Shown here: positions 48,431-59,743 of the stretch, piece after piece
Layout of the letters: every line of letters starts with the position of its first letter
How positions within the stretch are numbered: the first letter of the stretch is position 1
NCBI RefSeq assembly: GCF_014897315.1
Contig: NZ_JABUYL010000003.1
Span: forward strand, 186,001 to 250,000
Origin: Proteus sp. FME41
GTDB lineage: Bacteria > Pseudomonadota > Gammaproteobacteria > Enterobacterales > Enterobacteriaceae
DNA: 64,000 bases
Direction: 5' to 3'
Position numbers and translations under genes: made by a program
The notes under the pieces: model-generated
What the model was told of the DNA's origin: nothing
Databases searched by the model: none
The model's input: the letters and a program-made list of their open reading frames with translations, nothing else

Positions 48431-50356
48431 TTATTTTTTGTCTTTGCCGTCAACTTCTTCAAATTCTGCATCAACAACATCGTCATCTTTCTTCGCACTG
48501 GCATCTGCGCCCGCAGCATTACCTGCGGCACCTGCTTGTGCTTGTTGTTGTGCGATCTCTAGCAGTTTTTCAGAAGCTTCAACTAATGCTTTAATTTTTG
48601 CTTCGATAGCGTCTTTATCTTCGCCTTTAGACGCAATTTCTAACTCACTTACCGCTTTTTCGATAGCTTCTTTATCGTTCGCTGGTAATTTATCACCGGC
48701 TTCTTCAATTTGTTTACGAGTACCGTGAACTAATTGGTCTGCTTGGTTACGAGTTTGCACTAATTCTTCAAACTTACGGTCCGCTTCTGCATTAGCTTCT
48801 GCATCACGTACCATTTTTTGGATCTCTTCTTCATTTAAGCCAGAAGACGCTTTAATCGTGATATTTTGCTCACGACCGCTGTTTTTATCTTTAGCAGAAA
48901 CATGCAAGATACCATCAGCATCGATATCAAAAGTTACTTCGATTTGTGGCATACCACGAGGTGCTGATTGAATACCGTCTAAGTTAAACTGACCCAGTGA
49001 TTTATTGTCATTTGCACGTTTACGCTCACCTTGTAATACGTGAATTGTTACTGCAGATTGGTTATCTTCTGCGGTAGAGAACACTTGGCTATGTTTAGTT
49101 GGGATTGTGGTATTTTTCGCAATCAGGGAAGTCATAACACCGCCCATTGTTTCAATACCTAAAGACAGTGGTGTTACGTCAAGTAACAGAACGTCTTTAA
49201 CATCACCCGCTAATACACCACCTTGAACAGCCGCACCCATTGCAACTGCTTCATCAGGGTTAACGTCTTTACGTGGTTCTTTACCAAAGAAGTCAGCAAC
49301 GGTTTTTTGAACCATTGGCATACGTGTTTGACCACCAACTAGAATAACATCGTTAACTTCGCTAACTTTCAGACCGGCATCTTCTAAAGCAACACGAACA
49401 GGTTCCATTGAACGCTTAACTAAATCTTCAACTAACGATTCTAATTTTGCACGAGTTACTTTGATATTTAAATGTTTAGGGCCTGTTGCATCAGCTGTCA
49501 CATAAGGCAAGTTAACATCCGTTTGTTGTGCTGAAGATAATTCAATTTTTGCTTTTTCAGCCGCTTCTTTCAGACGTTGCATTGCTAATGGATCATTACG
49601 CAGGTCAATGCCTTGTTCTTTCTTAAATTCATCAACTAAATAGTTAATTAAACGGCTATCGAAGTCTTCACCACCTAAGTGAGTATCACCATTTGTTGAT
49701 AAAACTTCATATGTTTTTTCGCCATCAACTTCATCAATTTCGATGATAGAGATATCGAATGTACCACCACCTAAGTCATAAACGGCGATAGTACGGTTAC
49801 CCACTTCACGGTCTAAACCGTAAGCCAGTGCTGCCGCAGTTGGTTCGTTAATAATACGTTTAACTTCTAAGCCTGCGATACGGCCTGCATCTTTAGTTGC
49901 TTGGCGTTGCGCATCATTAAAGTAAGCAGGCACAGTAATAACTGCTTCTGTAATTGTTTCACCTAAATAGTCTTCTGCTGTTTTTTTCATTTTTTTCAGT
50001 ACTTCAGCAGAAACTTGTGGTGGCGCCATTTTATCATTACGTGCTTCAATCCAAGCGTCGCCATTATCAGCCTTAACAATTTTATAAGGCATGATAGAAA
50101 CGTCACGTTGAACTTCTTCCTCTTCAAAACGACGACCAATCAAACGTTTGATGGCAAATAAAGTATTTTGTGGGTTAGTCACCGCCTGACGTTTTGCTGG
50201 CTGACCAACTAAAATCTCACCATCTTGTGCATAAGCAACGATTGAAGGAGTAGTACGATCGCCCTCACTGTTTTCAATAACCCGGGCAGTTTTGCCATCC
50301 ATTACAGCAACACAAGAGTTAGTTGTACCCAGGTCAATACCAATAATTTTACCCAT
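48431..50356 (-). CDS. dnaK: Hsp70 chaperone DnaK
   Basis: A 641-residue chaperone (E. coli 638). The ATPase domain starts [20 protein letters not shown], and the phosphate motifs [12 protein letters not shown] and the linker [19 protein letters not shown] (near 390-408) are present. A substrate-binding domain and helical lid follow. The C-terminus is Ala/Gln-rich and ends in an acidic EEVDGKDKK tail. Two sigma-32 promoters lie upstream. Confidence 0.98.
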   Translation of the reverse strand: MGKIIGIDLGTTNSCVAVMDGKTARVIENSEGDRTTPSIVAYAQDGEILVGQPAKRQAVTNPQNTLFAIKRLIGRRFEEEEVQRDVSIMPYKIVKADNGDAWIEARNDKMAPPQVSAEVLKKMKKTAEDYLGETITEAVITVPAYFNDAQRQATKDAGRIAGLEVKRIINEPTAAALAYGLDREVGNRTIAVYDLGGGTFDISIIEIDEVDGEKTYEVLSTNGDTHLGGEDFDSRLINYLVDEFKKEQGIDLRNDPLAMQRLKEAAEKAKIELSSAQQTDVNLPYVTADATGPKHLNIKVTRAKLESLVEDLVKRSMEPVRVALEDAGLKVSEVNDVILVGGQTRMPMVQKTVADFFGKEPRKDVNPDEAVAMGAAVQGGVLAGDVKDVLLLDVTPLSLGIETMGGVMTSLIAKNTTIPTKHSQVFSTAEDNQSAVTIHVLQGERKRANDNKSLGQFNLDGIQSAPRGMPQIEVTFDIDADGILHVSAKDKNSGREQNITIKASSGLNEEEIQKMVRDAEANAEADRKFEELVQTRNQADQLVHGTRKQIEEAGDKLPANDKEAIEKAVSELEIASKGEDKDAIEAKIKALVEASEKLLEIAQQQAQAGAAGNAAGADASAKKDDDVVDAEFEEVDGKDKK

Positions 50357-50402
50357 TTAAACGCCTCCAAAGAGAATTCTTTATCAATTTGACTACCAAT
50401 CT

Positions 50403-50430
50403 ATATGAGGATGAATATTCATTTTTCAAG
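50403..50430 (-). promoter_or_regulatory. Sigma-32 promoter P2 of dnaK
   Basis: On the minus strand CTTGAAA (50430-50424) and CCTCATAT (50410-50403) are 13 bp apart, a near match to the heat-shock consensus CTTGAAA-N13/14-CCCCATNT. Confidence 0.7.
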
Positions 50431-50515
50431 TCAAAAATTAATAGACTTAACAACATCATCTCAAAGCGGATATAAAATCAACGCCACTCAATAGTGGTAA
50501 TTGCAGTTGAAAAGA

Positions 50516-50543
50516 AGATGGGGTCATAAATACATTCATCAAG
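50516..50543 (-). promoter_or_regulatory. Sigma-32 promoter P1 of dnaK
   Basis: CTTGATG (50543-50537) and CCCCATCT (50523-50516) are 13 bp apart on the minus strand. The -35 is identical to that of E. coli dnaK P1 as I recall it, and the -10 is a perfect consensus. Confidence 0.85.
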
Positions 50544-50874
50544 GGGAATAATGAAAAAAAATGCAAAAAATGCGAAAAACTTGAGTGCACTTAAAAATAA
50601 AAAATAAAAAACACTTAAAATTCAATGAATTAACAAAACAAATAAATGTATTTTTACTTACTAATAAAAACACTTTTAAGATTAGCCTTAAAATAGGCAC
50701 GTAACCCATTGAAAAACTTTATTTTTATAAAAAATAAAAAAGTGAAATAAAATATCTATTCAATATTACGGTAAAAGAGATCAAACAGAAATGAGGTTAT
50801 TTTTCGCACTTATTGAATAACTTTTTTTTCAATCAATGTTGTTGATTAATAACAAAAATAACCTCTTAAATAGT

Positions 50875-51462
50875 TTACTCAGAAAGAGGACGACGAGCCG
50901 ATTTAGGTCTAAATGCCGCAACAATATCTTCATTGGTTTCAATATAAGGGCCATCTAACAGTTGAATGCAATAAGGAACGCTGGCAAAAATACCACTCAC
51001 AATCACTTTCCCTTCGCTGTCTTTTAAGCCTTCCAGTGTTTCTGCAATTGCCTTCGGCTGACCAGGTAAATTTAAAATTAAGGCTTGGTTACGAATAACG
51101 CCAACTTGGCGAGACAAAATCGCTGTTGGAACAAATTTCAGACTAATTTGACGCATCTGTTCACCAAAACCAGGCATTTCTCTATCCGCAATAGCCAATG
51201 TTGCATCAGGGGTAACATCACGACGAGCGGGGCCTGTTCCCCCAGTTGTTAGCACTAAGTGGCAACCTGTTTCATCGACAAGCTCACACAGTGTTTGTTC
51301 AATCATTAATTGCTCATCAGGGATTAAACGTGATTCGATATGAAAAGGTGTAGTTAGCGCAGCGTTTAGCCAAGCCTCTAAAGCGGGTAAACCTTTATCT
51401 TCATAAACCCCACTTGATGCGCGATCAGAAACAGATACTAATCCTATACGTAATTCATTCAT
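50875..51462 (-). CDS. mog: Molybdopterin adenylyltransferase Mog
   Basis: A 195-residue enzyme, the same length as in E. coli, that adenylates molybdopterin before molybdenum insertion. The ATG at 51462 (MNELRIGLVSVSDRAS) has GAGG 6 nt upstream. The MoaB/Mog signature TTGGTGPARRDVTPDAT lies near residue 75, and LPGQPKA supports the assignment. It supplies cofactor for anaerobic molybdoenzymes. Confidence 0.95.
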   Translation of the reverse strand: MNELRIGLVSVSDRASSGVYEDKGLPALEAWLNAALTTPFHIESRLIPDEQLMIEQTLCELVDETGCHLVLTTGGTGPARRDVTPDATLAIADREMPGFGEQMRQISLKFVPTAILSRQVGVIRNQALILNLPGQPKAIAETLEGLKDSEGKVIVSGIFASVPYCIQLLDGPYIETNEDIVAAFRPKSARRPLSE

Positions 51463-51633
51463 ATCAAACCTCAATTAATCAATAACCATCTAACTTGCGC
51501 GCAGATATTACCATGAGAACACAAGAGAATTAAAAATAATCTCACTATATTACTGATATTTAATATTTGATTATTGAGAATAGATAATAAAAAAATGATA
51601 ACAATCTATTTTTATTTCCTTTAAACAAAATAG

Positions 51634-51656
51634 TAAAAAGGGAGCATAAGCTCCCT
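51634..51656 (-). terminator. Terminator of the Sel1-repeat gene
   Basis: GGGAGC (51640-51645) pairs with GCTCCC (51650-51655), loop ATAA. On the minus strand TTTTTACTATTTT follows. Confidence 0.8.
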
Positions 51657-51686
51657 CTCTTTAATCTTGAACAATATTAATTAATA

Positions 51687-52670
51687 TTACTCATCAATAT
51701 ATTTAACCATATAAGAAGCGGCTAATTTTTTCGCTTCGGCTAATTGTGCAGCATTTAATGCACGAGCCGTACGTTTTAACATCGCTTCATCACCATCGCC
51801 ATTTTCAACAGCAATAGTGAACCATGCATAGGCTTCTTTCAGGTCACGTTTAACGCCTTTACCGTAATAATAGTTTAGTGCAAGGTTATTTTGTGCCAGA
51901 CCATTACCTTGAATAGCAGATTTTCTGTACCACTCGACGGCTTTACGTGCATCTTTCGCCACACCATCACCTTCATCGTACATCACACCTAAGTTATTTT
52001 GTGCATCACGATTACCTTGGTTGGCGGCTTTGGTGTACCAGAACACGGCTTTAGTTCCATTACGCTCTACACCTTCACCATCATCATAAGAGACAGCGAG
52101 ATTATATTGCGCATCAGAGTGACCTTGTTCTGCTGCTTTTGTATACCAAACAACTGCTTTTTCATGATCTTGCGCGACACCAATACCTTCGTCATAAGAG
52201 ATACCGAGGTTATATTGTGCATCGCTATCACCTTGCTCACCGGCTTTGGTGTACCAATACACGGCTTTTTCATGGTCTTGTTCTACACCGTCGCCATCGT
52301 CATAAGAGACAGCAAGGTTATACTGCGCTAAAGAAACGCCTTGAAGCGCTGATTTGTTATACCAATAAACGGCTTTTTCTGCATCACGATCAATTTCATC
52401 ACTCATGTCATACATCAGTGCTAAATTTAATTGTGCTTCAGCATGACCTTGCTCTGCTGCTTTGGTATACCATTCCAGCGCTTTTTGTGCATCTTGCTCA
52501 ACACCTTCACCATTCTCATATTTTACCCCAAGCTGATATTGAGATGCTGAATTTCCACCTTCAGCACTTTTCTCAATTGCAGGTAAAGAGAAAGCCGTTT
52601 TACTCTCTGCCATTGCAGCGCCACTAAAAAATAACGATGCAAGTACCGTTGCCAAGACAATCTTTTTCAT
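51687..52670 (-). CDS. Secreted or periplasmic Sel1-repeat protein
   Basis: A 327-residue protein with a clear signal peptide (MKKIVLATVLASLFFSGAAMA) and seven Sel1-type 36-residue repeats (about 40-290). Each has an AQ-NLxxxYDxGxGV...DxxKAxxWYTKAAxQG pattern, and a charged C-terminal tail follows. Such solenoids mediate protein contacts and occur in virulence and envelope-stress functions. Repeats 3 to 6 are very similar at DNA level. It lies between mog and talB, where E. coli has no such gene. The partner is unknown. Confidence 0.88.
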   Translation of the reverse strand: MKKIVLATVLASLFFSGAAMAESKTAFSLPAIEKSAEGGNSASQYQLGVKYENGEGVEQDAQKALEWYTKAAEQGHAEAQLNLALMYDMSDEIDRDAEKAVYWYNKSALQGVSLAQYNLAVSYDDGDGVEQDHEKAVYWYTKAGEQGDSDAQYNLGISYDEGIGVAQDHEKAVVWYTKAAEQGHSDAQYNLAVSYDDGEGVERNGTKAVFWYTKAANQGNRDAQNNLGVMYDEGDGVAKDARKAVEWYRKSAIQGNGLAQNNLALNYYYGKGVKRDLKEAYAWFTIAVENGDGDEAMLKRTARALNAAQLAEAKKLAASYMVKYIDE

Positions 52671-52789
52671 AATTCACCAATAATAAATAGAGTATTTTAA
52701 TAATATATTTTTATAATTATTACTGGATAAATAATATATTCCAATCAATTTAATCTTAAAATTTGCTTAAATGTTATTTTGAGAGGGAA

Positions 52790-52825
52790 AAAATGAAAAT
52801 ACCCACCTGTATAAGATGGGTATTT
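52790..52825 (-). terminator. talB terminator
   Basis: AAATACCCA (52797-52805) pairs with TGGGTATTT (52817-52825), followed on the minus strand by TTCATTTTTT. Confidence 0.75.
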
Positions 52826-52853
52826 AAGATTTTTATAAGAATTTAACGACGAA

Positions 52854-53807
52854 TTATAATAAATCCGCAATCATTTTCTCTAATTTTTCCTGATCGACAG
52901 CAAATTTACGAATACCGTCAGATAATTTATCTACCGCCATTGGGTCAGCATTGTGATCCCAATAGAACTGAGCTTCTGTGATAGCCTCAGGACGTGCTTT
53001 CACTTCGCCTTTGTAAGATAATTTATGTTCAACTTCGCCTTCAGTTTCTGATAATTCTTTTAACAGTGCTGGAGCGATAGTTAAACGATCACAACCGGCT
53101 AATTCTAAAATCTCACCCATATTACGGAAGCTTGCGCCCATAACCACAGTGTTATAACCGTGTTGTTTGTAATAGTTGTAGATTTCAGTAACAGAAATAA
53201 CACCTGGATCTTCTGCTGGTGTGAATTCTTTTTTATCTGTATTGGCTTTATACCAATCCATGATACGACCAACAAATGGAGAAATCAGGTAAACACCTGC
53301 TTCAGCACATGCACGCGCTTGAGCAAAAGAGAACAGTAAAGTTAGGTTACAGTTGATCCCTTCTTTTTCTAATTGCTCAGCAGCACGAATACCCTGCCAA
53401 GTTGAAGCTAATTTAATAAGAATACGCTCGTTGCTGATACCTGCATCGTTATAAAGCTTCATTAAATGACGTGCTTTTTCGATACATGCTTGAGTGTCAT
53501 AAGACAGACGCGCATCAACTTCTGTTGAGATACGGCCAGGGATCAGTTTTAAAATTTCTAAACCGATATTTACGGCCAGTTTGTCACAAGCATCAACGAC
53601 TTGTTGTTCACGAGAATCACTTTGTGAACGAGCCCATTCAATCGCTTCATCAATTAATTTACGATATTCAGGAATTTGAGCTGCATTTAAAATTAAAGAG
53701 GGGTTGGTAGTTGCGTCTTGTGGCTGATACAGTTTCATTGCTGCGATGTCGCCAGTGTCAGCAACAACTGTTGTCAGTTTACGCAAAGAAGTCAATTTGT
53801 TGGTCAT
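52854..53807 (-). CDS. talB: Transaldolase B
   Basis: Pentose-phosphate enzyme of 317 residues, identical in length to E. coli TalB. The Schiff-base lysine is in [13 protein letters not shown] (near residue 132). Other signatures are the N-terminal [10 protein letters not shown] and [17 protein letters not shown]. It is divergent from yaaA. Confidence 0.96.
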   Translation of the reverse strand: MTNKLTSLRKLTTVVADTGDIAAMKLYQPQDATTNPSLILNAAQIPEYRKLIDEAIEWARSQSDSREQQVVDACDKLAVNIGLEILKLIPGRISTEVDARLSYDTQACIEKARHLMKLYNDAGISNERILIKLASTWQGIRAAEQLEKEGINCNLTLLFSFAQARACAEAGVYLISPFVGRIMDWYKANTDKKEFTPAEDPGVISVTEIYNYYKQHGYNTVVMGASFRNMGEILELAGCDRLTIAPALLKELSETEGEVEHKLSYKGEVKARPEAITEAQFYWDHNADPMAVDKLSDGIRKFAVDQEKLEKMIADLL

Positions 53808-54111
53808 TTTGTTTATCTCATCTACTAGGTAAATCTGTTTGCAGTCACCTGCGGATATCTATTGATAATAACATGGACTGCTCACACTACAAGACGCTTA
53901 GATTCATACAAAGCAATTATTTGAATGCCAAACGTTTTCGCAAAACAAAAGCGGAAAAAAACAGAAGAAAATCACAAGCTGAATCGTTTAAATTATCGAT
54001 ATTTACGTCAACTAGAGAAAACCATTGTTTTTTCCTATTACTCTAATTTAGCCTATTATCGAAAGAATTTGCTATATTTGACCAACATTAAAATAACGTA
54101 TCGAGGGAATT
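53808..54111. other. Divergent region between talB and yaaA
   Basis: A 304-bp gap that must hold both promoters. I see no strong hexamer pair and no OxyR-like site that I can defend. Small ORFs running through it have no ribosome sites. Confidence 0.5.
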
Positions 54112-54894
54112 ATGCTAATCACTATTTCACCTGCTAAAACACTGGATTTTGAATCGCCTTTAGCAACAACGCATTTCACTCAACCTGAATTGCTAGAATA
54201 TTCCCAACAACTTATTGAAGAGTGTCGAAAATTATCATCCAGTGATATCGCAAGTTTAATGAAAATAAGTGATAAGCTCGCGGGATTAAATGCGGCACGT
54301 TTTGGTGAATGGCAACCTCATTTTACACCAGAGAATGCACGCCAAGCTATTTTGGCATTTAAAGGCGATGTTTATACAGGTATGCAAGCTGAACATTTTT
54401 CAGACGATGATTTTCAATTTGCTCAACAGCATTTACGGATGCTTTCAGGTTTATACGGTGTATTACGCCCCCTTGATTTAATGCAGCCTTATCGTCTTGA
54501 AATGGGCATAAAACTAAAAAATAAAAAAGGCAGTGATTTATACCAATTTTGGGGAAATACCATAACAGAAGCGTTAAACAAAGCACTTGAGGAACAAGAT
54601 GATCATATTTTGGTTAATTTAGCTTCCGATGAATATTTTAAATCAGTTAACCCCAAAAAACTGAATGCAGATATTATTAAACCTATCTTCTTGGATGAAA
54701 AAAATGGCAAATATAAAGTGATTAGCTTTTACGCAAAAAAAGCGAGAGGTTTAATGAGTCGCTTTATTATTCAAGAAAAACTGACTGATAAAGCACAACT
54801 TAAAGAGTTTGATCTTGAAGGTTACCAGTTTAATTCAGCAGAATCGCAAGGTAATACCTTAGTATTTAAACGAACTGAGTCTATGACTAAATAA
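54112..54894 (+). CDS. yaaA: Peroxide stress protein YaaA
   Basis: A 260-residue cytoplasmic protein of the DUF328/YaaA family (E. coli 258) that limits free iron during hydrogen peroxide stress. Family blocks are [17 protein letters not shown] at the N-terminus, [11 protein letters not shown] near residue 85, [21 protein letters not shown] near 110, and [11 protein letters not shown] near the end. A GAGGGAATT site precedes the ATG. Confidence 0.94.
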   Translation: MLITISPAKTLDFESPLATTHFTQPELLEYSQQLIEECRKLSSSDIASLMKISDKLAGLNAARFGEWQPHFTPENARQAILAFKGDVYTGMQAEHFSDDDFQFAQQHLRMLSGLYGVLRPLDLMQPYRLEMGIKLKNKKGSDLYQFWGNTITEALNKALEEQDDHILVNLASDEYFKSVNPKKLNADIIKPIFLDEKNGKYKVISFYAKKARGLMSRFIIQEKLTDKAQLKEFDLEGYQFNSAESQGNTLVFKRTESMTK

Positions 54895-54928
54895 ATTTAT
54901 CTTTTAAAACAAACAATTAAATATCAAT

Positions 54929-54959
54929 AAAAAGGCTCAATAATATATTGAGCCTTTTT
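54929..54959. terminator. Bidirectional terminator between yaaA and thrC
   Basis: AAAAAGGCTCAAT (54929-54941) pairs perfectly with ATTGAGCCTTTTT (54947-54959) across a 5-nt loop. It serves the two convergent genes. Confidence 0.9.
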
Positions 54960-54984
54960 ATTTAACTAATCAACATCTTATCAA

Positions 54985-56277
54985 CTATTTAGGTGCACGT
55001 TCTAATAAGAATTCACGCATTTGAGCAAAATCTGCAGGCAAGAAATGGGATAACAACGGTTTATCCGCACGCTCTGCGAGCTCTTTAGGTAAAGGTAATT
55101 CCCCACCTAAAATACGCTCTACACTCTCTTTAAACTTCGCCGGATGCGCAGTTCCTAAGAATAAACCGTATTCGCCTTCTTGTAGCTCATCGCGTAATAA
55201 ACGATATGCAATGGCAGCATGTGGTTCTGAAATATATCCTTTTTGTGCAAGTTCACGTACTGTGTCTTCGGTTATTTCATCGCTGACAGCACCATGAGCA
55301 AGATCAGACAGATCCCAGCCTTTACGACGATACAACTCTTCAATACGTGGCCAGTTATTGGGTTGGCTAACATCCATTGCATTAGACAGTGTTGCAACAG
55401 TGCGGTGAGGTTCCCATTTACCATTATCTAAATAGCGAGGAACTGTATCATTTACGTTTGTTGCTGCAATAAAACGTTTAACAGGTAATCCTAAAGATTT
55501 CGCCAATAGACCCGCAGTTAAATCACCAAAGTTACCACTTGGTACAGAGATCACGAGTTGTTCATGTTTTTCAGCAGGAATTTGGGCAACCGCTTCAAAG
55601 TAATAACAAATTTGCGCCAATAAACGACTGATATTGATGGAGTTAGCTGAGTTTAAGTACATTGTTTTCTTTAAGAACTCATCATCAAAAGCTTGTTTTA
55701 CTAATGATTGGCAAGCATCAAAATCATCTTTAATTGCAACGGTGTGAATATTTTCACCTAATGTACAAAACAGTTTTTCCTGCAACGGGCTAATTTTGCC
55801 TTCAGGGTAAAGAATAACCACTTGTACATTTTCTAATTTATAGAAAGCATGAGCGACAGCAGCGCCTGTATCACCTGATGTTGCCGTTAAAATAGTAACG
55901 GGTTGGTTGCCCGCAACTTCTGACAGCATTTGTGCCATAAAGCGACCGCCAAAGTCTTTAAATGCCAGTGTTGGGCCATGAAAGAGCTCTAAACAACTGA
56001 TATCATCTTCAACTTGAGTCACGGGTGCAGGGAATGCAAATGCGGTACTAATACGCTTTGCTAATATATCAGCAGGAATTTCATCACCAATAAATGCGGT
56101 TAAAATACGGCTACTGCGTGTTGCAAAATCAAGCGCTAATAATTCATCAATTTCTGCTTTAGAAAACGACGGGAGATCCTGTGGAAAAAAGAGGCCCTGT
56201 TGTTTGCCTAAACCTTGTTTTACAGCTTGAGCAAAGCTGACTTGCTCTTGATTATCTTTCAAATTATATAATTTCAT
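54985..56277 (-). CDS. thrC: Threonine synthase
   Basis: PLP enzyme of 430 residues (E. coli 428) converting phosphohomoserine to threonine. The PLP lysine lies in TLAFKDFGGRFMAQ near residue 105, with the phosphate-binding loop ATSGDTGAAVAHAFY near 145. It is last in the thr operon, 3 bp after thrB. Confidence 0.96.
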   Translation of the reverse strand: MKLYNLKDNQEQVSFAQAVKQGLGKQQGLFFPQDLPSFSKAEIDELLALDFATRSSRILTAFIGDEIPADILAKRISTAFAFPAPVTQVEDDISCLELFHGPTLAFKDFGGRFMAQMLSEVAGNQPVTILTATSGDTGAAVAHAFYKLENVQVVILYPEGKISPLQEKLFCTLGENIHTVAIKDDFDACQSLVKQAFDDEFLKKTMYLNSANSINISRLLAQICYYFEAVAQIPAEKHEQLVISVPSGNFGDLTAGLLAKSLGLPVKRFIAATNVNDTVPRYLDNGKWEPHRTVATLSNAMDVSQPNNWPRIEELYRRKGWDLSDLAHGAVSDEITEDTVRELAQKGYISEPHAAIAYRLLRDELQEGEYGLFLGTAHPAKFKESVERILGGELPLPKELAERADKPLLSHFLPADFAQMREFLLERAPK

Positions 56278-56280
56278 GAC

Positions 56281-57210
56281 TTACCCTATCTGTCTTGCGC
56301 CACGCGTATCTAAACGGCAGATATGCACAAAACCTTCACTGTTTTGTACATAATGTTGTTTTAACCATTCGGCTATATCTTGAGCGATTTCTAATGAATC
56401 AGTAATGGTAAAAAGTGTAGGGCCTGAACCTGAAATACCACAGGCTAATGCACCTTTCATTTGCGACGCTTCTCTGGCTTTCTCAAATCCTGGAAGCAAC
56501 TGAGTGCGGTAAGGCTCCGCTATCACGTCTTTCATTAAACCCACCGCAAGCTCAGGTTGCTGAGTATGACAAGCATGAATAAAACCTGATAAATAGCGAC
56601 CGTGATTAATGATATCTGCCTTAGCATATTCTTTTGGTAATATGGCTCTGGCTTGTGCAGTAGAGACTTTAATTCCAGGATAAGCCATTACCCAGTACCA
56701 GTCTTCAAATGCAGGTACAGATTGGCAAATAATATCATTTTGCTCAAGAATGAGTTGTAGGCCGCCTAAATAGCAAGGTGCTACATTATCAAAATGCACA
56801 CTCCCCGAAATACGCCCTTCTAATTCCCCCATCATTAATAATAATTGTCTTTCATTGAAGGGTTTTTTAGCGAACTCATTAAGTGCAACAAGTGCAGCAA
56901 CCACGGAACAAGCGCTTGATCCTAGGCCAGAACCAATGGGCATATTTTTTTCTAACACCATCGCCACAGGAAGTTCTGTTCCTAATTTCTCGCAAAACAA
57001 TTGCCAACATTGGTACACAATATTTTGCTTAGGATCAGAAGGCAATTTGCTCACAAAAGCGCCTTTGCTTTCAAGTGTAAATGTATCAGCGGCTTCAACC
57101 GTGACACAATCTCCCAGTAATTGTCCATCAATAGGCGAAACAGCGGCGCCAAGAACATCAAATCCGACACTCACGTTACCTATTGATGCCGGTGCATAAA
57201 CTTTAACCAC
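56281..57210 (-). CDS. thrB: Homoserine kinase
   Basis: GHMP kinase of 309 residues. The start is GTG at 57210 (read [11 protein letters not shown]), with GGGAG 7 nt upstream and only 2 bp after the thrA stop. An ATG at 57231 lies inside thrA. The ATP loop is [18 protein letters not shown] near residue 90, and [11 protein letters not shown] lies near 260. Confidence 0.95.
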   Translation of the reverse strand: MVKVYAPASIGNVSVGFDVLGAAVSPIDGQLLGDCVTVEAADTFTLESKGAFVSKLPSDPKQNIVYQCWQLFCEKLGTELPVAMVLEKNMPIGSGLGSSACSVVAALVALNEFAKKPFNERQLLLMMGELEGRISGSVHFDNVAPCYLGGLQLILEQNDIICQSVPAFEDWYWVMAYPGIKVSTAQARAILPKEYAKADIINHGRYLSGFIHACHTQQPELAVGLMKDVIAEPYRTQLLPGFEKAREASQMKGALACGISGSGPTLFTITDSLEIAQDIAEWLKQHYVQNSEGFVHICRLDTRGARQIG

Positions 57211-57212
57211 GC

Positions 57213-59672
57213 TTAAACTCCCAATTTCCATGATAAGGTCCGTAATACATCTGCAAACACCCCAGCAGCAGTAACATCATTACCCGCACCATATCCACGT
57301 AAGACTAATGGGATAGGCTGGTAGTAGCGAGTGTAAAAGGCTAAAGCATTTTCACCATTTTTTACTTTAAACAGAGGGTCATTTGCATCAACAGCCATCA
57401 TTTTAACTTGGCATCGACCTTCATTGATAACACCTACATAGCGCAATACTTTACCTGCTTTTTGTGCGTCTTCGACTTTAGCATCAAAATCAACATCAAC
57501 TTGAGGTAAACGACTTAAGAAATTGGCCACATCTCCTGTACTATCAAATGAAGCAGGTAACACAGATTCTACATCGATATCATCTAATTCTAATTGATAG
57601 CCCGCCTCACGCGCTAAAATAAGTAATTTACGCGCAACATCCATACCAGAAAGATCATCACGAGGATCAGGTTCTGTAAAACCTTTTTCTTTCGCTAAAA
57701 GCGTTGCTTCTGACAAGCTTTTACCTTCATCTAACTGACCAAATATGTAAGATAATGAACCCGAAAGAATACCATTGAATTGAACCAGCTCATCACCAGC
57801 ATTCAGTAAATTCTGCAAGTTTTCAATAACCGGTAAACCTGCACCTACGTTCGTGTCATACAAGAATTTACGACGTGAAGCCTCAGCAGCTTGTCGGATT
57901 TGATAGTAATAATCCATTGACAGCGTATTCGCTTTTTTGTTTGGTGTAACCACATTAAAACCATTTTGTAAGAAGTTTGCGTATTGCTGCGCAATTTCTT
58001 CGTTTGATGTGCAATCAACAATCACTGGATTTAAGAAGTGGTACTCTTTTTCTAAACGAATAAGTTGACTAAAGCTGAAAGGTTCTTTGGCCTCTTTTAA
58101 CGCGTGCTGCCAATTATCTAAATCAATCCCTTGCATATCGGTAAGCATGGCTTTTGAATTCGCAATACCGCATACACGAAGATCAATGTGCTTATTTTTC
58201 AACCATGTTTGTTGGCGATGGATTTGTTCAATTAATGCATTGCCCACCCCCCCCACACCAATCACAAAAACTTCAACAATTTGATTAGTGTTAAATAGCA
58301 TTTGATGGCATAAACGCACCGCATTAGTCGCTGAATCATTGGCGATAACCGCTGAAATAGAGCGCTCAGAAGATCCCTGCGCAATAGCTACAATATTGAT
58401 ATTGCCTCGAGTTAATGCAGAGAAGAAACGCGCCGAAATCCCTTTTAGAGTCCGCATACCATCACCGACAACTGAAATGATAGCGACATTATTCATAATA
58501 TCTAACGGGTCAAGCACACCATCTTTTAATTCAAGATAAAATTCATCTGATAACGCTCTTTGTGCTCTAACCAGTTCTCTTTGAGGCACACAAAAACTGA
58601 TACTGTATTCAGAAGAAGACTGCGTAATAAGAACAACAGAGATACCTGCTCTCGACATCACCGAGAATACGCGAGCGGCCATTCCCACCATGCCTTTCAT
58701 GCCAGGGCCAGATACGTTGATCATTGCCATGTTATTAAGGTTAGTGATCCCTTTAACTGGTGTGCTGTCATCTTTTTGACCGTCACCAATTAATGTACCT
58801 GGCGCATCAGGATTACCTGTATTCTTAATCAAACAAGGTATTTGAAATTGTGCAATAGGCGCAATGGTACGAGGATGGAGGACTTTAGCTCCAAAGTAAG
58901 ACAGCTCCATCGCCTCTTGGTATGACATTCCTTTTAATAAGCGTGCATCAGGGACTAAGCGAGGGTCACACGTATAAACACCGTCAACATCTGTCCAAAT
59001 TTCACAACATTTGGCACGAAGACAAGCTGCTAACACAGCCGCGGAATAGTCTGAACCGTTACGGCCTAATACTACAAGCTCATCTTTTTCATTACCTGCG
59101 GTAAAACCGGCCATCAAAATCATATCGTCTTTAGCAATATTGAGCGCTAATATGCGACGGGTTGATTCTGGAATATCAACGGTAGATTCTAAATAGTGAC
59201 CTTGGGCAAGTAAGCTTTTTACAGGATCAATCACGGTGACATTATAGCCACGAGCCTGTAAAACGGATTCCATAATGGCAATAGAAAGCTTCTCTCCACG
59301 ACAAATCATTGCTGCATTGATGCTATCAGGGCATTGACCCAATAAAGAAATGCCATGAAGAATGTGTTTAATTTCAGCAAATTCACGCTCAACTTTATCT
59401 TTTAAGCGTTCATAGTCAAAACCGGGTTGTTTTTCTCTTAAGCCTTGCAATAAGTTAGCAAAGATTTGTTCGGCTTCCCGTACTTGAGTGAGAGGATCTT
59501 CGCCTTCTGCCGTTTTTTCAATCATTGCCACCAAGTAGTTAGTTATCTTGGCGGGTGCTGATAATACAAGCGCAACTTGTCCCTGCTCTCTTTTTTTCTC
59601 AGCAATATCAGCAACATTCAGCACTCGCTCTGCATTAGCAACTGAAGTTCCTCCAAATTTTAACACTCGCAT
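57213..59672 (-). CDS. thrA: Bifunctional aspartokinase I / homoserine dehydrogenase I
   Basis: An 819-residue enzyme (E. coli 820) catalysing the first and third steps from aspartate to threonine. The ATG at 59672 ([17 protein letters not shown]) has AGGAGAG upstream; an ATG at 59711 lies in the attenuator and is unlikely. The kinase domain spans about 1-290 and the paired ACT regulatory domains about 310-460. The dehydrogenase NAD loop is [13 protein letters not shown] near 470, with a catalytic domain [17 protein letters not shown] near 650. It is probably feedback-inhibited by threonine. Confidence 0.97.
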   Translation of the reverse strand: MRVLKFGGTSVANAERVLNVADIAEKKREQGQVALVLSAPAKITNYLVAMIEKTAEGEDPLTQVREAEQIFANLLQGLREKQPGFDYERLKDKVEREFAEIKHILHGISLLGQCPDSINAAMICRGEKLSIAIMESVLQARGYNVTVIDPVKSLLAQGHYLESTVDIPESTRRILALNIAKDDMILMAGFTAGNEKDELVVLGRNGSDYSAAVLAACLRAKCCEIWTDVDGVYTCDPRLVPDARLLKGMSYQEAMELSYFGAKVLHPRTIAPIAQFQIPCLIKNTGNPDAPGTLIGDGQKDDSTPVKGITNLNNMAMINVSGPGMKGMVGMAARVFSVMSRAGISVVLITQSSSEYSISFCVPQRELVRAQRALSDEFYLELKDGVLDPLDIMNNVAIISVVGDGMRTLKGISARFFSALTRGNINIVAIAQGSSERSISAVIANDSATNAVRLCHQMLFNTNQIVEVFVIGVGGVGNALIEQIHRQQTWLKNKHIDLRVCGIANSKAMLTDMQGIDLDNWQHALKEAKEPFSFSQLIRLEKEYHFLNPVIVDCTSNEEIAQQYANFLQNGFNVVTPNKKANTLSMDYYYQIRQAAEASRRKFLYDTNVGAGLPVIENLQNLLNAGDELVQFNGILSGSLSYIFGQLDEGKSLSEATLLAKEKGFTEPDPRDDLSGMDVARKLLILAREAGYQLELDDIDVESVLPASFDSTGDVANFLSRLPQVDVDFDAKVEDAQKAGKVLRYVGVINEGRCQVKMMAVDANDPLFKVKNGENALAFYTRYYQPIPLVLRGYGAGNDVTAAGVFADVLRTLSWKLGV

Positions 59673-59695
59673 ACCGCTCTCCTGATTTTTTACCC

Positions 59696-59724
59696 AAAAA
59701 AAAACCCGCATTTCTCAATGCGGG
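59696..59724 (-). terminator. thr operon attenuator
   Basis: AATGCGGG (59717-59724) pairs with CCCGCATT (59705-59712) across a 4-nt loop and is followed on the minus strand by nine T residues. It lies between thrL and thrA. Confidence 0.9.
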
Positions 59725-59743
59725 CTTTTTCGATTTTCGTTTT

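Larger units (their letters stand above)
50357..50874. other. Upstream region of dnaK and downstream region of mog
   Basis: A 518-bp gap. Two heat-shock promoters (50403-50430 and 50516-50543) serve dnaK. Towards mog, GAGGTTATTTTT (50793-50804) has its perfect complement at 50854-50865, enclosing a smaller hairpin (50831-50847). The AT-rich stretch between shows nothing else. Confidence 0.6.

Noticed and set aside
53711-54137. Small + strand ORFs between talB and yaaA
   Set aside because: No ribosome sites; one overlaps the start of yaaA out of frame and the other runs antisense into talB.
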